Both the position numbers and the translations under genes were made by a program. Positions 44,481 through 55,737 of a DNA stretch of 64,000 nt are shown here, piece after piece; positions within the stretch are counted from its first letter, which is position 1, and each line of letters begins with the position of its first letter. This DNA comes from Blattamonas nauphoetae (lineage: Eukaryota; Preaxostyla; Oxymonadida): positions 286,935 to 350,934 of the forward strand of contig JARBJD010000043.1 of NCBI GenBank assembly GCA_033064195.1, in the 5' to 3' direction. The notes beneath the pieces are model-generated. The model ran no database searches. It was not told where the DNA came from and was given only the letters and a program-made list of their open reading frames with translations.

Positions 44481-45582
44481 TGAATCGGGAGGAGGATCAT
44501 CCCATTGGTCATCAAGTGATCTTTCTCATCAACATTCTTGCACAATACACGAATTGTTTGAAGAAATACAATGAAGAAGAAGAGAAGAACGAAATGAATC
44601 ATCATTGGCAACAAATATCGTTATGCCTGGCAATGTGCGCTTTCGACGGGAGTTTCTCGGTCGATATCCGTATACGCACAATATTCACTTTCAAAAGCAA
44701 ACATCAACGCAAGTGAAGCCAGAAACTTCGAATTGTGGATGGTGAATAGTTGAGAGTGGTGCGGACAGGAGACAAGAGTGACGACGAGCTTCGTTTATGG
44801 CGAAGAGGTGAGAACCGCAAGTATGTTCGGAAAGGGTATGGTAAAACAATGGGATGCGAGCTGGGAGGTTTTTAACGTCGGTATCGTTTAATTCAGTGAA
44901 AATCGGTTCGTGTTCAGAAAAGCCAGAAAACTCTTCGCGAGAAGAGTGTCAGGGCAGAAGAAATCAAAAATTGTCCACCGAACGAAGACGAACCATCAAC
45001 GGAGGATTAGAATGACAAACTCGGATTGTTGAGAGGTGACAGCGAAAAACGATTCTTCATCACGAATAAAGGAGTTCGCGCAACAAGGACCAAAATCCCG
45101 TGTTGAAGCTGTTGTGGAGAGAATAAGAGAAAACGAGAATGAAGAGATGAGACAAATGGAGATGAAGATGGTGAATGAACTAAAAATTGACACAGCTGAC
45201 GTCTCCAACAGAAAAAGACAAAAAAAGCAGAACAGACCTCAAACAGATCGGGGATGGTCGTGGAATGGTGGGAGTGGGAGCACATCCCATTTCGACGAGA
45301 TGAACGAGAAGAGTTTCAGTGATGGTCAAAAGTCGAGATTGGGAAAGATAATCTGGTCACAATGCATCGTTCAGGGACACCAGGAATTGTGTGGAGAGAG
45401 GACGGATGACGATGTGACAGTCAAAGACAGTCGTGTTGAGAACGACGAACCCAAAAGAATAAACCATTTCTGGACGATTGGAGGCCATCCCAGAATCTGT
45501 TCGTCGGCACCAGCAATCAGTGTATTCCAAACATCCGAGGAGGGTCCGAAGAAATGAGTTGGAGTCATTCGAGATGGAACCA
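44481..45582 (-). repeat. spacer between copies D2 and D3
   Basis: Contains the D3 3' block, an intron-like stretch and the second block. The plus (antisense) strand carries the longest open antisense frame of any spacer, 45036-45557 (173 codons), including VTVKDSRVENDEPKR and HFWTIGGHPRICSSAPA, strings that recur in nearly every spacer. Confidence 0.55.
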
Positions 45583-46659
45583 TCACCACCAATCCACATT
45601 CGATCCCAGCAATTTCGAGATCTTCAGGCATTCACCGACAACCCATTCGCCATTTCCATCGCCCTCGTCGATTTTCAGCATTTGTTCGAGTGTGTGTTCG
45701 AAGCCTTCCGAAAACAGAGCTTGCATCATCCGTTTCCCAGATTGGGCCACTTCTGGGCCTTCTGTCTTCCATTCTCTCAGCGACTGCTTGATGCTGAGGA
45801 GACTCGTCTCGAGATGATGGTGGTTTTCGATGAACGAGAGACAACTTGTGATTGCCATCACAATTGGAGATGCGAGGACAAACTCCAATGTTGGACGATG
45901 AAATGGGCCGATAAGAAGGAGTTGGCACAATAGATGCATGAATAAGTTGAATAAGTCTCCATTGAGGACGTATCGATTTGAGATCAGAAATGTCACAAAT
46001 TGAGACGATGGGATCACGGCCTTCTGAAAGATCATTTCACGATGGTTCAACTGGTCGACTACTGTTGTGATGCCAAGTTCTCTGAGAGATCCTGGAGATG
46101 CGAGATAGATGGATGAATCGATAATCAAGACGAGCCTGCGGAACATTTTTTCATTTGCTTGAATGGGTAGAGTGTGAGTTTGAACTGTCGCTAAGACATT
46201 TGATATGAGATCTGACACCACGACACGACATCGAATTCCGAATGATGAAGAAGTGGTGATATTGAAGAGGAACGATAGCGCTGCGGTAATCACAGTCGAG
46301 CAGGGAGATGACAGTAGAGTCAGAATGCTCTCCACAAAGCCAGAAGGCGATCCGGCCGAAGAGGGAACGAGGTTAGTGATGAGGTTATCCGCATAATCGT
46401 GGTCGAAGCTCCACTTTGGTTTGAGGCTCTTCAGAAATTGGACTGCTCTGTCTTGAAGGGCATTGTTGAATGGATATTCAGCTTTCACGAGGGCAACTAG
46501 TGAACAGAAAATGGTTAATTTGTCCTCAAAAGATAATTCTGTGTTTTCATCGAAATACAGGAATGGTTCTTGCAATGGATCGATACTCGATCGTGATTCC
46601 CGCGAATCATTCAAACAAGAATCATTTGGTTTGTTCAGAGCTTCTGATTTTTCTTCCAT
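45583..46659 (-). CDS. small helical family, copy D3 (358 aa)
   Basis: Intact; close to A1 in the SFEDKLTIFCSLVALVKAEY region. Ends NVDWW at TGA. The leader has a variant motif (GGGATGACT). Confidence 0.77.
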   Translation of the reverse strand: MEEKSEALNKPNDSCLNDSRESRSSIDPLQEPFLYFDENTELSFEDKLTIFCSLVALVKAEYPFNNALQDRAVQFLKSLKPKWSFDHDYADNLITNLVPSSAGSPSGFVESILTLLSSPCSTVITAALSFLFNITTSSSFGIRCRVVVSDLISNVLATVQTHTLPIQANEKMFRRLVLIIDSSIYLASPGSLRELGITTVVDQLNHREMIFQKAVIPSSQFVTFLISNRYVLNGDLFNLFMHLLCQLLLIGPFHRPTLEFVLASPIVMAITSCLSFIENHHHLETSLLSIKQSLREWKTEGPEVAQSGKRMMQALFSEGFEHTLEQMLKIDEGDGNGEWVVGECLKISKLLGSNVDWW

Positions 46660-48197
46660 TCAAAACTAGAGATAGTCATCCCATAGTTCGTCACATTAGA
46701 ATCATGAACTTAACACGTGTGTAAAATTTTAAGTTGTCGGATGAATGTAATCACAGTGAAGAGAAGAATGAATTCAGTCATTAATGACAAGAATTATATT
46801 GCTGTCTGACAAGGTGGACATTCATCGAATGTTTCTGAGTCGACGTCCACACATCCAGAGTGTCCTCCTTCCGACAGCAAACAATAAAGCAGGTGAGGCC
46901 AGATCCTTCAAAACGTGGACGAGAGATACTTCGGAGTCTGAATGACAGTAAAAGAGATGTGACGATTGGTGCACATTTCGATGACATCAGAACCGCATGT
47001 GTGTTCGGAAACGGCATGTTGAAACAATCGGATGGGAGTTGTGATTCGTGTAATGTCGATTTCGTTCATACTCAGCAATCACATGTTCCATTCATCAGAC
47101 GAGGAAGCAGACATCTGCATCTCCCAAACTTGATGTTCTTATGCACCAAAAATAACAACGACGCCAGTGTGTGTCGACAGAGTTGTGTCGAGTGGTGGAA
47201 GTGTGTTTGGTCGGATCAGTCGACGAGCGATGGAGTTCACCCTCAATTCCAGCAGAGGAACGAGATGGCTGGCCATTCCAATTCCGATCGTGCCAGCCGA
47301 GTTGTGGAGTCCATTCTGTCGTTTGGAGGGGAATGGACGGCGATCTGAAGAGAGTGACGACAGTGTCGAGAAGAGAGCTCGTTTGGAGGAGTGTTGGCGT
47401 GATGGAGTTCCTCATCGTCTGAAAAGCGATTCAACGCATGCACAGTCCAAAGGGCGATAAATTGTGCGATCATTCAGCCATCCAAAAGCGACATCTGAAC
47501 AGCGCCTCGTGGGTTTTGTCCGATCCTTCATTTCCGGAAATTGACTGTCCAACTTGGACATTTTCCAGAATCGACATCAGAGAGCGGTTTGAGGGACCTG
47601 ATGAGCCTGATTTGCGCTTCGAGAAAAGAACACCCACTCTAATGGCATGAACCAGTTGCGCAACAAGTTGCACTATTCCTGACGATGCACCATGCAGAGC
47701 TAACCTTGTGGTGACTAACAGAGTCGTTGGGAGTGTTTGGATTTGTTGATTTTGGATGGCTGTTTAGGCTCGGTTTCAGGAACGAGATTAATGACTGAGA
47801 GGATAGTCAACGAGGTGGACGATCAGGTAACCAATCGTGGATGGCAATGGAATGGCGGGAATGTGGGGTACATTCCATTTCGACGAGATAAAAGAGTTGA
47901 GGTTTTGAGATGGCCTAAAAGTCGAGAATGGGAAAGATAATCTGGTCACAATGCATCGTTCAGGGACGCAAGGAATTGTTTGGAGAGAGGACGGTTGACG
48001 ATGTGACAATCAAAGACAGCCGTGTTGAGAACGACGAACCCAAAAGAGCAAACAATTTCTGGACGATTGGAGACGATCACAGAATATGTTCGTCTGTACC
48101 AGCAATCAAACCATTGCACAAATCCGAGGAGAGTCCGCAGAAATGAGTTGGAGCCATTCGAGAGGCAGCTTCGACGGGTCATTTGAGATGTAACCGG
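46660..48197 (-). repeat. long-form spacer between copies D3 and D4
   Basis: Like the A2-A3 spacer it keeps the extra segment (about 47237-47800, CAGCAGAGGAACGAGATGGC and onward). The frame RRSEESDDSVEKRARLEECW on the plus strand is shared with the other long spacer. The 3' block of D4 occupies 48197 to about 47820. Confidence 0.55.
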
Positions 48198-50135
48198 TCA
48201 CTGCCTTCGAGCATTGAATCCCAGAGATTTCGAAATTCCGTGACACACTTTCACAATCTCGTTGCCAAATCGTCCGTCTTTGTCCCTCATCGACATCTGT
48301 TCGAGTGTGTCTTCGAAGCCTTCTGAAGACAGAGCTCGCATCACCCGTTTCTCAAACTGGACCACTTCTGGACCTTCTTTCTTCCAACTTTCCAGCGAAC
48401 TGTTGACGTCGCCGAGAAAGTTCCAAAGATCATAGTCCCCTTCGGTGATCGAAAGACAACTTGAGAATGCCATCACAATCGGAGATGCGAGAACAAACTC
48501 TAATGTTGGACGATGAAATGGACAGATTCGAAGGTATGTGCTCAATACTTCCATGAAAGAACGGAATAAGAGTCCAAAGAGGATGTGTCGATTTGAGATC
48601 AGAAATGTCAGAAATTGAGATGATGGAAGAATGACCTTCTGAAAGATCATTTCACGATGATTGAAGATATCAACTGCAGCAGTGACGTCAAGTTGATCGA
48701 GATAATGTGGAGATGCGAGGTTGATATTTTGATTGATGAATAAAATGAGATTGTCGAGCATCGTTTCATTTCCTGAGATTGGCAGTGTGTGGGGTTGAAT
48801 AGTCGCTAACACTTGGCTGATGAGATCTGAATCCATGAGGCGACATCGAATTGGGGGTGATGATTGGGTTGTTGTTTCGAACAGGAATGACATCGTTGCC
48901 TCAACTATAGACGAGTGGGGAGATGATAGGAGAGTGGAAATGCTCTCAACAAAGCCAGAAGATGATCCATCTGAAGAGGGGACGAGGTCGGTTACGAGTT
49001 GTGCCGCAAGTTCGCATTCGCCCCACAGTGGTTCGAGGTCGTTCAGAAATCGGACAGCTCTTTCTTGAAGAGCATCGTCAAATGGGTATTTGGGTGATTC
49101 TGAATGAAATGTTACCAAATACTATGGGGCGTCGGAAAAAAGAAATTTTGGTGTAATTATCAGTTACTACCTCTCAAAACGGATGAGGGTAGAATTCTGT
49201 CGATTTTGTCTTGATCGCGCTCGAGAGAACACTTTTTTGAAAGTCCTCTTTTGTCACATTTTTTGAACTAAAAAGCATCAGAAAACAAAGAAGTCGTGTA
49301 AAATGACAAAAAAGAGTGTTGATAAGAATGAGAGCAACAAGATATGCAGGAATCATTCAAAAAGTTGCGATTAACACTTCGAGCATTCCTAACGAGAAGG
49401 AAGGAGTATCTTCATCAAAATACTCTAAATGTGTCTGAATAGAAGATTTGATGCGAATTTTCGAGTGGGACCAACTCTTGCGGAATATATCGGAAAATGA
49501 AGGAAGATCCGACACAGAACGCTCACTCTGAGAGGATATGAGCATAACTATTCGATAATAATTTGTAAACAGTAGAAAATGAGTTGAATAAACCTAAAGA
49601 CTTGATTAGTGAGATAGTTGTCAAATTTTGTCGTCAGATCTGAGATGGGAAAAAAACAGAGTTGGATCAAGAAGACGAGCAGGTAAAAATTGATCAAATT
49701 GCGCTTTTTCACTTTAAATCATGAACAAAATCAGACCTATATTCTCCAAGGAGCAGGATGCACAAATCTGGGTGAGGAAATGTCACAGAAACAGGAAATC
49801 AGAACAAAAAGAGGAGACGAAAAGTCAGATGAACTAGAAAAACCTTTAGTGAGTCGAAAGAAGGAGAATATGGGTACAGTGATGATTTGGTGAGGCTTCT
49901 CCACATCTAGAGAGAATTACGACGCGGGTAACATTTCATTCAGAGTGACCCATTTGGCTTTAACGAGGGTCACAAGCGAATTGTAGATCGCTGATTTGTC
50001 CTCAAAAGAGTTTTCTATGTTCAGAACGAAATGTAGGAATGGATTTTGCAATGTATCGACACTCGAATTTGGATCGTGGAAGGGATTCAGATAGGCGTCA
50101 TTGGTTTTGTTCAAAGGTTCTGATTCTTCTTCCAT
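48198..50135 (-). pseudogene. small helical family, copy D4, split by an 860-bp insertion
   Basis: N-terminal part 50135-49952 (MEEESEPLNK... to LVKAK) and the remainder from about 49091 to 48198 (YPFDDALQERA... to NARRQ, TGA) form one complete gene when the intervening element is ignored. Both halves are otherwise open, so inactivation looks recent. The insertion lies between the Lys and Tyr codons of KAKYPF. Confidence 0.85.
49092..49951. mobile_element. 860-bp non-autonomous DNA transposon with inverted ends
   Basis: Left end GGGTGATTCTGAATGAAATG...; right end, reversed, GGGTCACTCTGAATGAAATG..., giving a roughly 25-bp terminal inverted repeat with two mismatches (shared core TCTGAATGAAATGTTACC). 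Flanked by ATTT at 49088-49091 and 49952-49955, read as a 4-bp target duplication; a 6-bp reading (ATTTGG) is possible because of the GG at the left border. The interior is AT-rich with no frame over 70 codons. A MITE-like element of unknown superfamily. Confidence 0.8.
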
Positions 50136-51273
50136 CCAAAACATCGGAGGATCATCCCATTATTCATCACTTCTCAAAGAATAAGAAACGAGTTGCATAA
50201 TATGCGAACCATTACACGAAATGTTATCAACACGAAGAGATTAAACGACCCAGTCATCATTGACAACAAATAAGTGCCTATCTGGCAAGTTGGACATTCA
50301 TCGAATGTTTCTGAGTCGACGTCCACACATCCAGCTTGTTCTCCTTCCGACAGCAAACAACAAAGCAGGTGAAGTCAGCCATTTCACATTGAGGACGGTG
50401 AAGAGTTGAGAGAGTGTGGTGGATGCGAGAAATGAGACAACGATTCACATTCATGGCGAAGAGATGAGAACTGTATGAATAGTGGGAAATGACATGTAGA
50501 AACAATCGGATGGGAGTTGAGATGACATCAGAGGTGATATCGTTCAATTCAGTGAAAATGAGTTCGTGTTCAGAAAAGCAAGAAATTGAGTCAGCAGGAC
50601 AGAATAAGGGCAGACCAGTCCAACCGTGTTCCATCAAAGACTGTCTGAGCATCAGAGATTGATGACAGTGCAACTCCAAACTCGTCTGGTTGTGTTGGAA
50701 GTGATGAACGACAAATCATCCACATGAACGAGTGTGCTGAAATGTCGACAAGGCCCAAAGCACGTTGTTTGCTGGGATGGGAGAAGGAGAGAAAAAGAGG
50801 ATGAATGGAAGATAGGAAATGGAGAAGGTTGGAAAATGAACAAAGCAGTTTCACGAGCTGATGGTGCAAACGAAAGAAGACCAAAAAAGATAAACACACC
50901 TCAAACAGATCGTGGATAGCTGTGGAATGGTGGGAATGTGGGGCACATCCAATTTCGACGAGATAAACGAGAAATGTTTTTGAGATCGTTCAAAAGTCGA
51001 GATTTGGAAAGATAATCTGGTCACAAAGCATCGTTCAGGGTCGCAAGGAATTGTTTGGAGAGAGGACGGTTGACGATGTGACAGTCAAAGACAGCCGCGT
51101 TGAGAACGACCAACCCAAAAGAGGAAACCATTTCTGGACGATTGGAGGCGATCCCAGAATCTGTTCGTCAGCACCAGCAATCACAGCATTCCCAACATCT
51201 GAGGGGAGTCCGCAGAAATGAGTTGGAGTCATTCGAGAGAGACAGCTTCGACGCGTCAATAGAGATGCAACCA
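50136..51273 (-). repeat. spacer between copies D4 and D5
   Basis: Short-form spacer: D5 3' block (51273 to about 50940), an intron-like stretch ending CAG near 50770, the second block (about 50720-50280) and the D4 leader. Confidence 0.6.
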
Positions 51274-52347
51274 TCACTGCCTTTTCACATTCAATCCTTG
51301 TTTCTGCGAGATCACGTTGCACCTATGAACAACAAAGGTGTAATAATCTCCGCGCTTTTCGTGTTTCATCATCTGTTCGAGAGTGTCTTCGAAGCCTTCC
51401 GAAAACAGAGATTGCATCATCCGTTTCCCAGATTGGGACACTTCTGGGCCTTCTTTCTTCCATTCAGACAGCCAAAGATCAATCTTGATCAGAACGTTCA
51501 AGAGATGATTCTCATCTTCGACGAGCGAGAGACAATTTGAGAATGCCATCGCAATCGGAGATGCGAAAACAAATTCCAATGTTGGATGATGAAACGGGCA
51601 TATTTGAATGAGCGAATTCAGTAGAGACATGAATGAGTCAAACAAGTCCCCACTGAGGATGTGCCGATTTGAGATCAAAAATGTCACACATTGAGACGAT
51701 GGAAGGACGACCTTCTGAAAGTTCATTTCACGATGCTTGTATATGTTGACTGCTTCAGTTGTGCTCAGGGTGATGAGAAATCCTCGATCTGCGAGGCTGA
51801 TGCAATGGTTGATGATTCTGGTGAGATGGTGGAATATTGTTTCATTTCCGGCAACCGAAAGTGTGTGGGGTTGAACAATCGCAAGGACTTTGGTGATGAG
51901 ATCTGATTCCATGAGACGACATCGAATTGCGGGTGATGATCGTTTTGTAGTTTCGTACAGGAATGACAACGCTGCTGCAACCACAGTCGAGTGGGGAGAT
52001 GACAGCAGAGTCAGAATGCTTGCAAGAAAGCCAGGAGGTGATCCGGCTGAAGAGGGAACGAGGTCATGCACGAGTTTCGCTGGATAATCTGGTTCGCCCC
52101 ATTTCGGTTCGATGCTCTCCAAGAATCGGACGGCTCTGTCTTGAAGCACCTTGTCAAAAGGGCATTCAGCCTGTACGAGAGCAACAAGCGAAGAGTAAAT
52201 CGCTGACTTGTCCTCAAACGATAATGTTGACTTCGGATCGAAAGACAGGAAAGGTTCTTTGTTAACCACGATAGTCGAAGGTGATTCCTGAGAACTATTC
52301 GATAAGGCATCGTTGGAAGCTTTTAAAGATACTGTTTTATTTTCCAT
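51274..52347 (-). CDS. small helical family, copy D5 (357 aa)
   Basis: Intact; start at the ATG for MENKTVSLKASND. Outermost copy of the right array, next to the viral insertion. N-terminal sub-type STIVVNKEPFLSF as in A2 and D2. Ends NVKRQ at TGA. Confidence 0.77.
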   Translation of the reverse strand: MENKTVSLKASNDALSNSSQESPSTIVVNKEPFLSFDPKSTLSFEDKSAIYSSLVALVQAECPFDKVLQDRAVRFLESIEPKWGEPDYPAKLVHDLVPSSAGSPPGFLASILTLLSSPHSTVVAAALSFLYETTKRSSPAIRCRLMESDLITKVLAIVQPHTLSVAGNETIFHHLTRIINHCISLADRGFLITLSTTEAVNIYKHREMNFQKVVLPSSQCVTFLISNRHILSGDLFDSFMSLLNSLIQICPFHHPTLEFVFASPIAMAFSNCLSLVEDENHLLNVLIKIDLWLSEWKKEGPEVSQSGKRMMQSLFSEGFEDTLEQMMKHEKRGDYYTFVVHRCNVISQKQGLNVKRQ

Positions 52348-52466
52348 TGACAGGAAACGAGGATCATCCCATTGGTCGTGAATCACTCATTCTCATCAAA
52401 CTCCTGAACAACAAACGAATTGTCCAAAGAATTAAAATGAAGATTAAGAGAAGAATGAAATGAGCC

Positions 52467-53413
52467 TATAGCTGTGTGACAGGCTTTTTTTCGATGTCAA
52501 AATGTCAATAAAACACCTCAATGGGGCAGATCACAATCTGAACGACCAAAGCTCGTATTTCGCACTCTGGGTGTTTGAAAACATGTTACTATCACCTTTC
52601 ACTCCAATTTGAGAATCATTTCTATCAGAGGCATATCAGGTGGTGGAAGAGAAAAAATTGAAAAAATCATGGTAATGAAGATGAAACATCTGGGAAAAAC
52701 ACCCGAATCGGATTAAATCATGTCATAGAAGAAAAAAACAGAGCTTTCAAAGAGAAAATTCTCAGAGAAGAAGCACAGAAGCAGGTTGATGAAAGGGTTG
52801 TGAGAGATGCAGATCAAGACCGCAGCGACAAGAGATTTAGTTTGAGTTGGTCAAAAGAATCGGTGTTTCATCCTTTAAGAGTCAAATTTTGTTCACTGAA
52901 CCGTTAGAAGTCAACATCAACACAGATGTGATCAGAGGGACAGATGTGGTTTCTGAAGAAGATGAATCACAGAAAAAAAGAGAGACACCACTGAAGAAGG
53001 ATGACCTTGGTGTAAAAACACCTTTGTTTGCTGACATTGTTGGGTTTAGGACATTTCGCGAGACTTGTTGTGACGTGGAATAACAGGCTAAACAACTGGA
53101 AAAGATTGAAAAAAATGTTTAAACATCATACAGATCATGTAAATTTTGATTGAACAGGAAATTGGCAAACATGACAGTAGTGGTAGAAGCGAATAGAGAA
53201 CCAATCTGAAATTGTCATTGAAATCAAAACTAAAAGTCAACGCCGATTGACCAATTTTGAATCTTGTATTAAAAGGAATTTATGACATTTTGATGACATC
53301 AAAAAAGTGCCCTAAATTTGAAAATAATGGCCAAAAAATGACCTCGTGAAAAGTGTCTTTTTTGAAGCAAATTTTGAGTACTTTCAGAAAACAAAGTCGA
53401 TTTCTTTTTTATT
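52467..53413. other. left terminal region of the viral element
   Basis: AT-rich with no convincing gene. A 78-codon plus-strand frame beginning with TTG (52847-53083) is not supported by anything else. Probably the terminal inverted repeat and non-coding end; this cannot be confirmed without the right end. Confidence 0.4.
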
Positions 53414-53414
53414 C

Positions 53415-53434
53415 AATTTTTTAATTTGTATAAA
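53415..53434 (+). promoter_or_regulatory. fibre-type viral promoter, gene at 53435
   Basis: AATTTTTTAATTTGTATAAA ends at the ATG. The sequence before the second fibre gene (55718-55737) differs at one position only. Distinct from the TTTTTATTTTT element of the minus-strand genes. Confidence 0.6.
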
Positions 53435-54028
53435 ATGAGCAGCGTCTTGACACCAACACAACTCCAAGAAATTCTCGAGAAAGATAATTTGAAAATGAAA
53501 TCACCTCCAACTCTCAATCGACAAGGAACAACATATCTCACTGGAAGTACTTTCGAATACTACCTCGAAGAGAAACCAGATGAAACTTATCAAGTGTACG
53601 TCAATAGTTTCGTCAAAGGATACAGACCACATCTGAATCGTCAGAAATATCTTCGACCAGCAAATCGTTGTACAAAAGAGAAGCTTATTGAATCAATGAA
53701 AAATGAGAATTGTGAACTCATTTCTGAATACACTCATTCAAGTACTCCAGTAACATATCGACATGAAGGAGTCGAATGGATAGTGATCCCATCAAAATGG
53801 ATGAAAGGATTCAGAACTCATCAGAACAAACGAAAACGATACACACAATCGTTTGTTGAAAATGAATTGAAAAAAGAGAATTGTGAACTCATTGGAACAT
53901 ACAAAAAGGTACTTGAGCCATTCAAATATCGCGATTTACGAACAAAGAATGAGTATTACGTTCGCTTAGACAATTGGTTGTATTTTGGAGACCGTCCTCA
54001 CTTGAGAAAGTACCATGATAGGTCATGA
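53435..54028 (+). CDS. viral protein with repeated 'CELISEY' modules (197 aa)
   Basis: Start chosen at the ATG directly after the promoter motif. At least two tandem copies of a 50-60-residue module are visible: MKNENCELISEY...PVTYRHEG...GFRTHQNKRKRY and LKKENCELIGTY...PFKYRDLR...GDRPHL. A partial module near the start ends GYRPHLNRQKY. The same module begins the S74 fibre gene 1.7 kb downstream, so this is probably a fibre or receptor-binding companion protein attached through the shared N-terminal part (inference). Similar repeats occur in other large DNA viruses, to my memory. No signal peptide. Confidence 0.6.
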   Translation: MSSVLTPTQLQEILEKDNLKMKSPPTLNRQGTTYLTGSTFEYYLEEKPDETYQVYVNSFVKGYRPHLNRQKYLRPANRCTKEKLIESMKNENCELISEYTHSSTPVTYRHEGVEWIVIPSKWMKGFRTHQNKRKRYTQSFVENELKKENCELIGTYKKVLEPFKYRDLRTKNEYYVRLDNWLYFGDRPHLRKYHDRS

Positions 54029-55716
54029 AAACACTGAAAATCTATTTTTGACCACAAATCACTGAAATCCAAAGTGAGAACCATTTCGAAAAATTCTGAA
54101 AAAAATTCTAAAATCTCGGGGACACTGTCGGTCATCGATGAAAACAATCCCGATGAAAATCGGTTGAGAATTCGTCGAACTGTGTACCGAACTTAGGTCC
54201 AAAAAGTGACGAAAAAGTCGATGTTCAGATTTCGCCTCTATGAACCGCTTAATGTCTCAAATTGTGTTCAAACACGTTTGATTGTGACGGAAATCATTTT
54301 GAAAGGTAGGATTTTCGATAAAAAGCACTTCTGAGATTTTTGGTTTGATCCGACCCATTGAGGTTTTTTCGCGTTTTTCGAGATTTTTTTAGAAAAGGTA
54401 TGGACGTTCGGGACTATGTCCTTTTGATCACTTTTCGTCGTCTTATGGTGTTTTTGGGTGAGAAAACGCTAGTTGGCGTCTTTTTGTGTCATTCATCTCT
54501 GAAAACTTTTGACACCTCTACATTCGGACACTTTTTTATGAATTTTCACATTTCACTACTTTCACTTCATTTACTCCGTTATTGCATCATTTTAACGAAC
54601 ATAAGTCAACGCGAGACGTATAGCGCTTTTCCTTAGTTTCATTTTGTTGGTTCTTCGATCACACCTCTGACGTAACACTTGCACCAACATTTTGACACTA
54701 TAGATTTTTTGATCCGATTTTCACTGCAAATCCTTCTTTCTCACGGTCTGAGTAAGGTGTGCCTGAATTTTGAGGAGATTTTGTCGGATAGTTCTCTCAT
54801 AAAGTCACTTTTTCATGTTTTCACTTCTCAACTTTTGACCGTTTTTGTCACTTCAAAACCGACTGTAGTCCCTTTCATTTCATCACTTTCTCTCCCCATT
54901 TCACATTTGATCTCTTCACCATTCCTCTTCATTTTGCTCATCTCACTTCCATTTTGTGGGCCGTTCTCACTTCACTAGCACATCATTTTGTTGCAATTTT
55001 CATCAACTTTTTCACAAAAACAGAGTAAAAGAAAGCGAAACAACCAACAATGAAACGGGCAAGTATGAAACTGAGAGGGAAATTGACGAACGTGAAAATG
55101 ACGTGAAATGTGACACCAATAGTGAAAATTAGGTCTGCGTTCAGGTTTTTCTCTCTTAAAAACAACGAAAATGATTCAAAAATGTACGTGAAATGTTGGA
55201 TTTTCCGGAAAAATACCGAGATATGAAGTGAGCCGTTGAATGGGGGATCTCTGCAAAAGTCCGGAAAACTCAGTAAACGAGAATTAGTGTGTTGTATTTG
55301 AGAAAAAGTTACAGAGAAAGAAACATGAATGAAGTGGTTCCAAAGAATAAACAACGAAAAAATGAATACGAAAGTGGTCCGAAAAACGAAACAATAAAGT
55401 GCAAAGATTAGATGTCAATTCGATGAAAAACAGCTAAAACAAGGCTGAAATAAGAGAGAAATGAGAGTGGCATACTCGTTTTTCCGGAAAAGTTTCGAGA
55501 TCCACGACCGATCCTGAAACCTCAAATATCTCTGCAAAAGTTCGGAAAAAGTAAAAAACGGAGCATACCATGATGATCCTACAGTTCCGGAGAATCCAAA
55601 ACGCGACAAATCAGAACGAAACAAGCACTCTTGAGAAATGAGTGATCGAACCCATTGATCCTCGATTCCAGCGAAAAATCCAAAACTGAGAAATCAGCGA
55701 ATGAAAATTTATTTTT
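54029..55716. other. 1.7-kb viral stretch without a gene
   Basis: Low-complexity and T-rich in the left half. In the right half two related segments occur, 55198-55275 and 55478-55550, each with TTTTTCCGGAAAA or TTTTCCGGAAAAA and later TCTCTGCAAAAGT[CT]CGGAAAA. No frame above about 120 codons and none with recognisable sequence. May be a decayed gene or a regulatory spacer. Confidence 0.45.
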
Positions 55717-55717
55717 G

Positions 55718-55737
55718 AATTTTTTAATTTGTATTAA
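55718..55737 (+). promoter_or_regulatory. fibre-type viral promoter, S74 fibre gene
   Basis: AATTTTTTAATTTGTATTAA immediately before the ATG at 55738; matches the element at 53415-53434 at 19 of 20 positions. Confidence 0.6.

Noticed and set aside
52847-53083. Viral gene in the left terminal region
   Set aside because: It would need a TTG start, lacks either viral promoter element, and shows no recognisable sequence.
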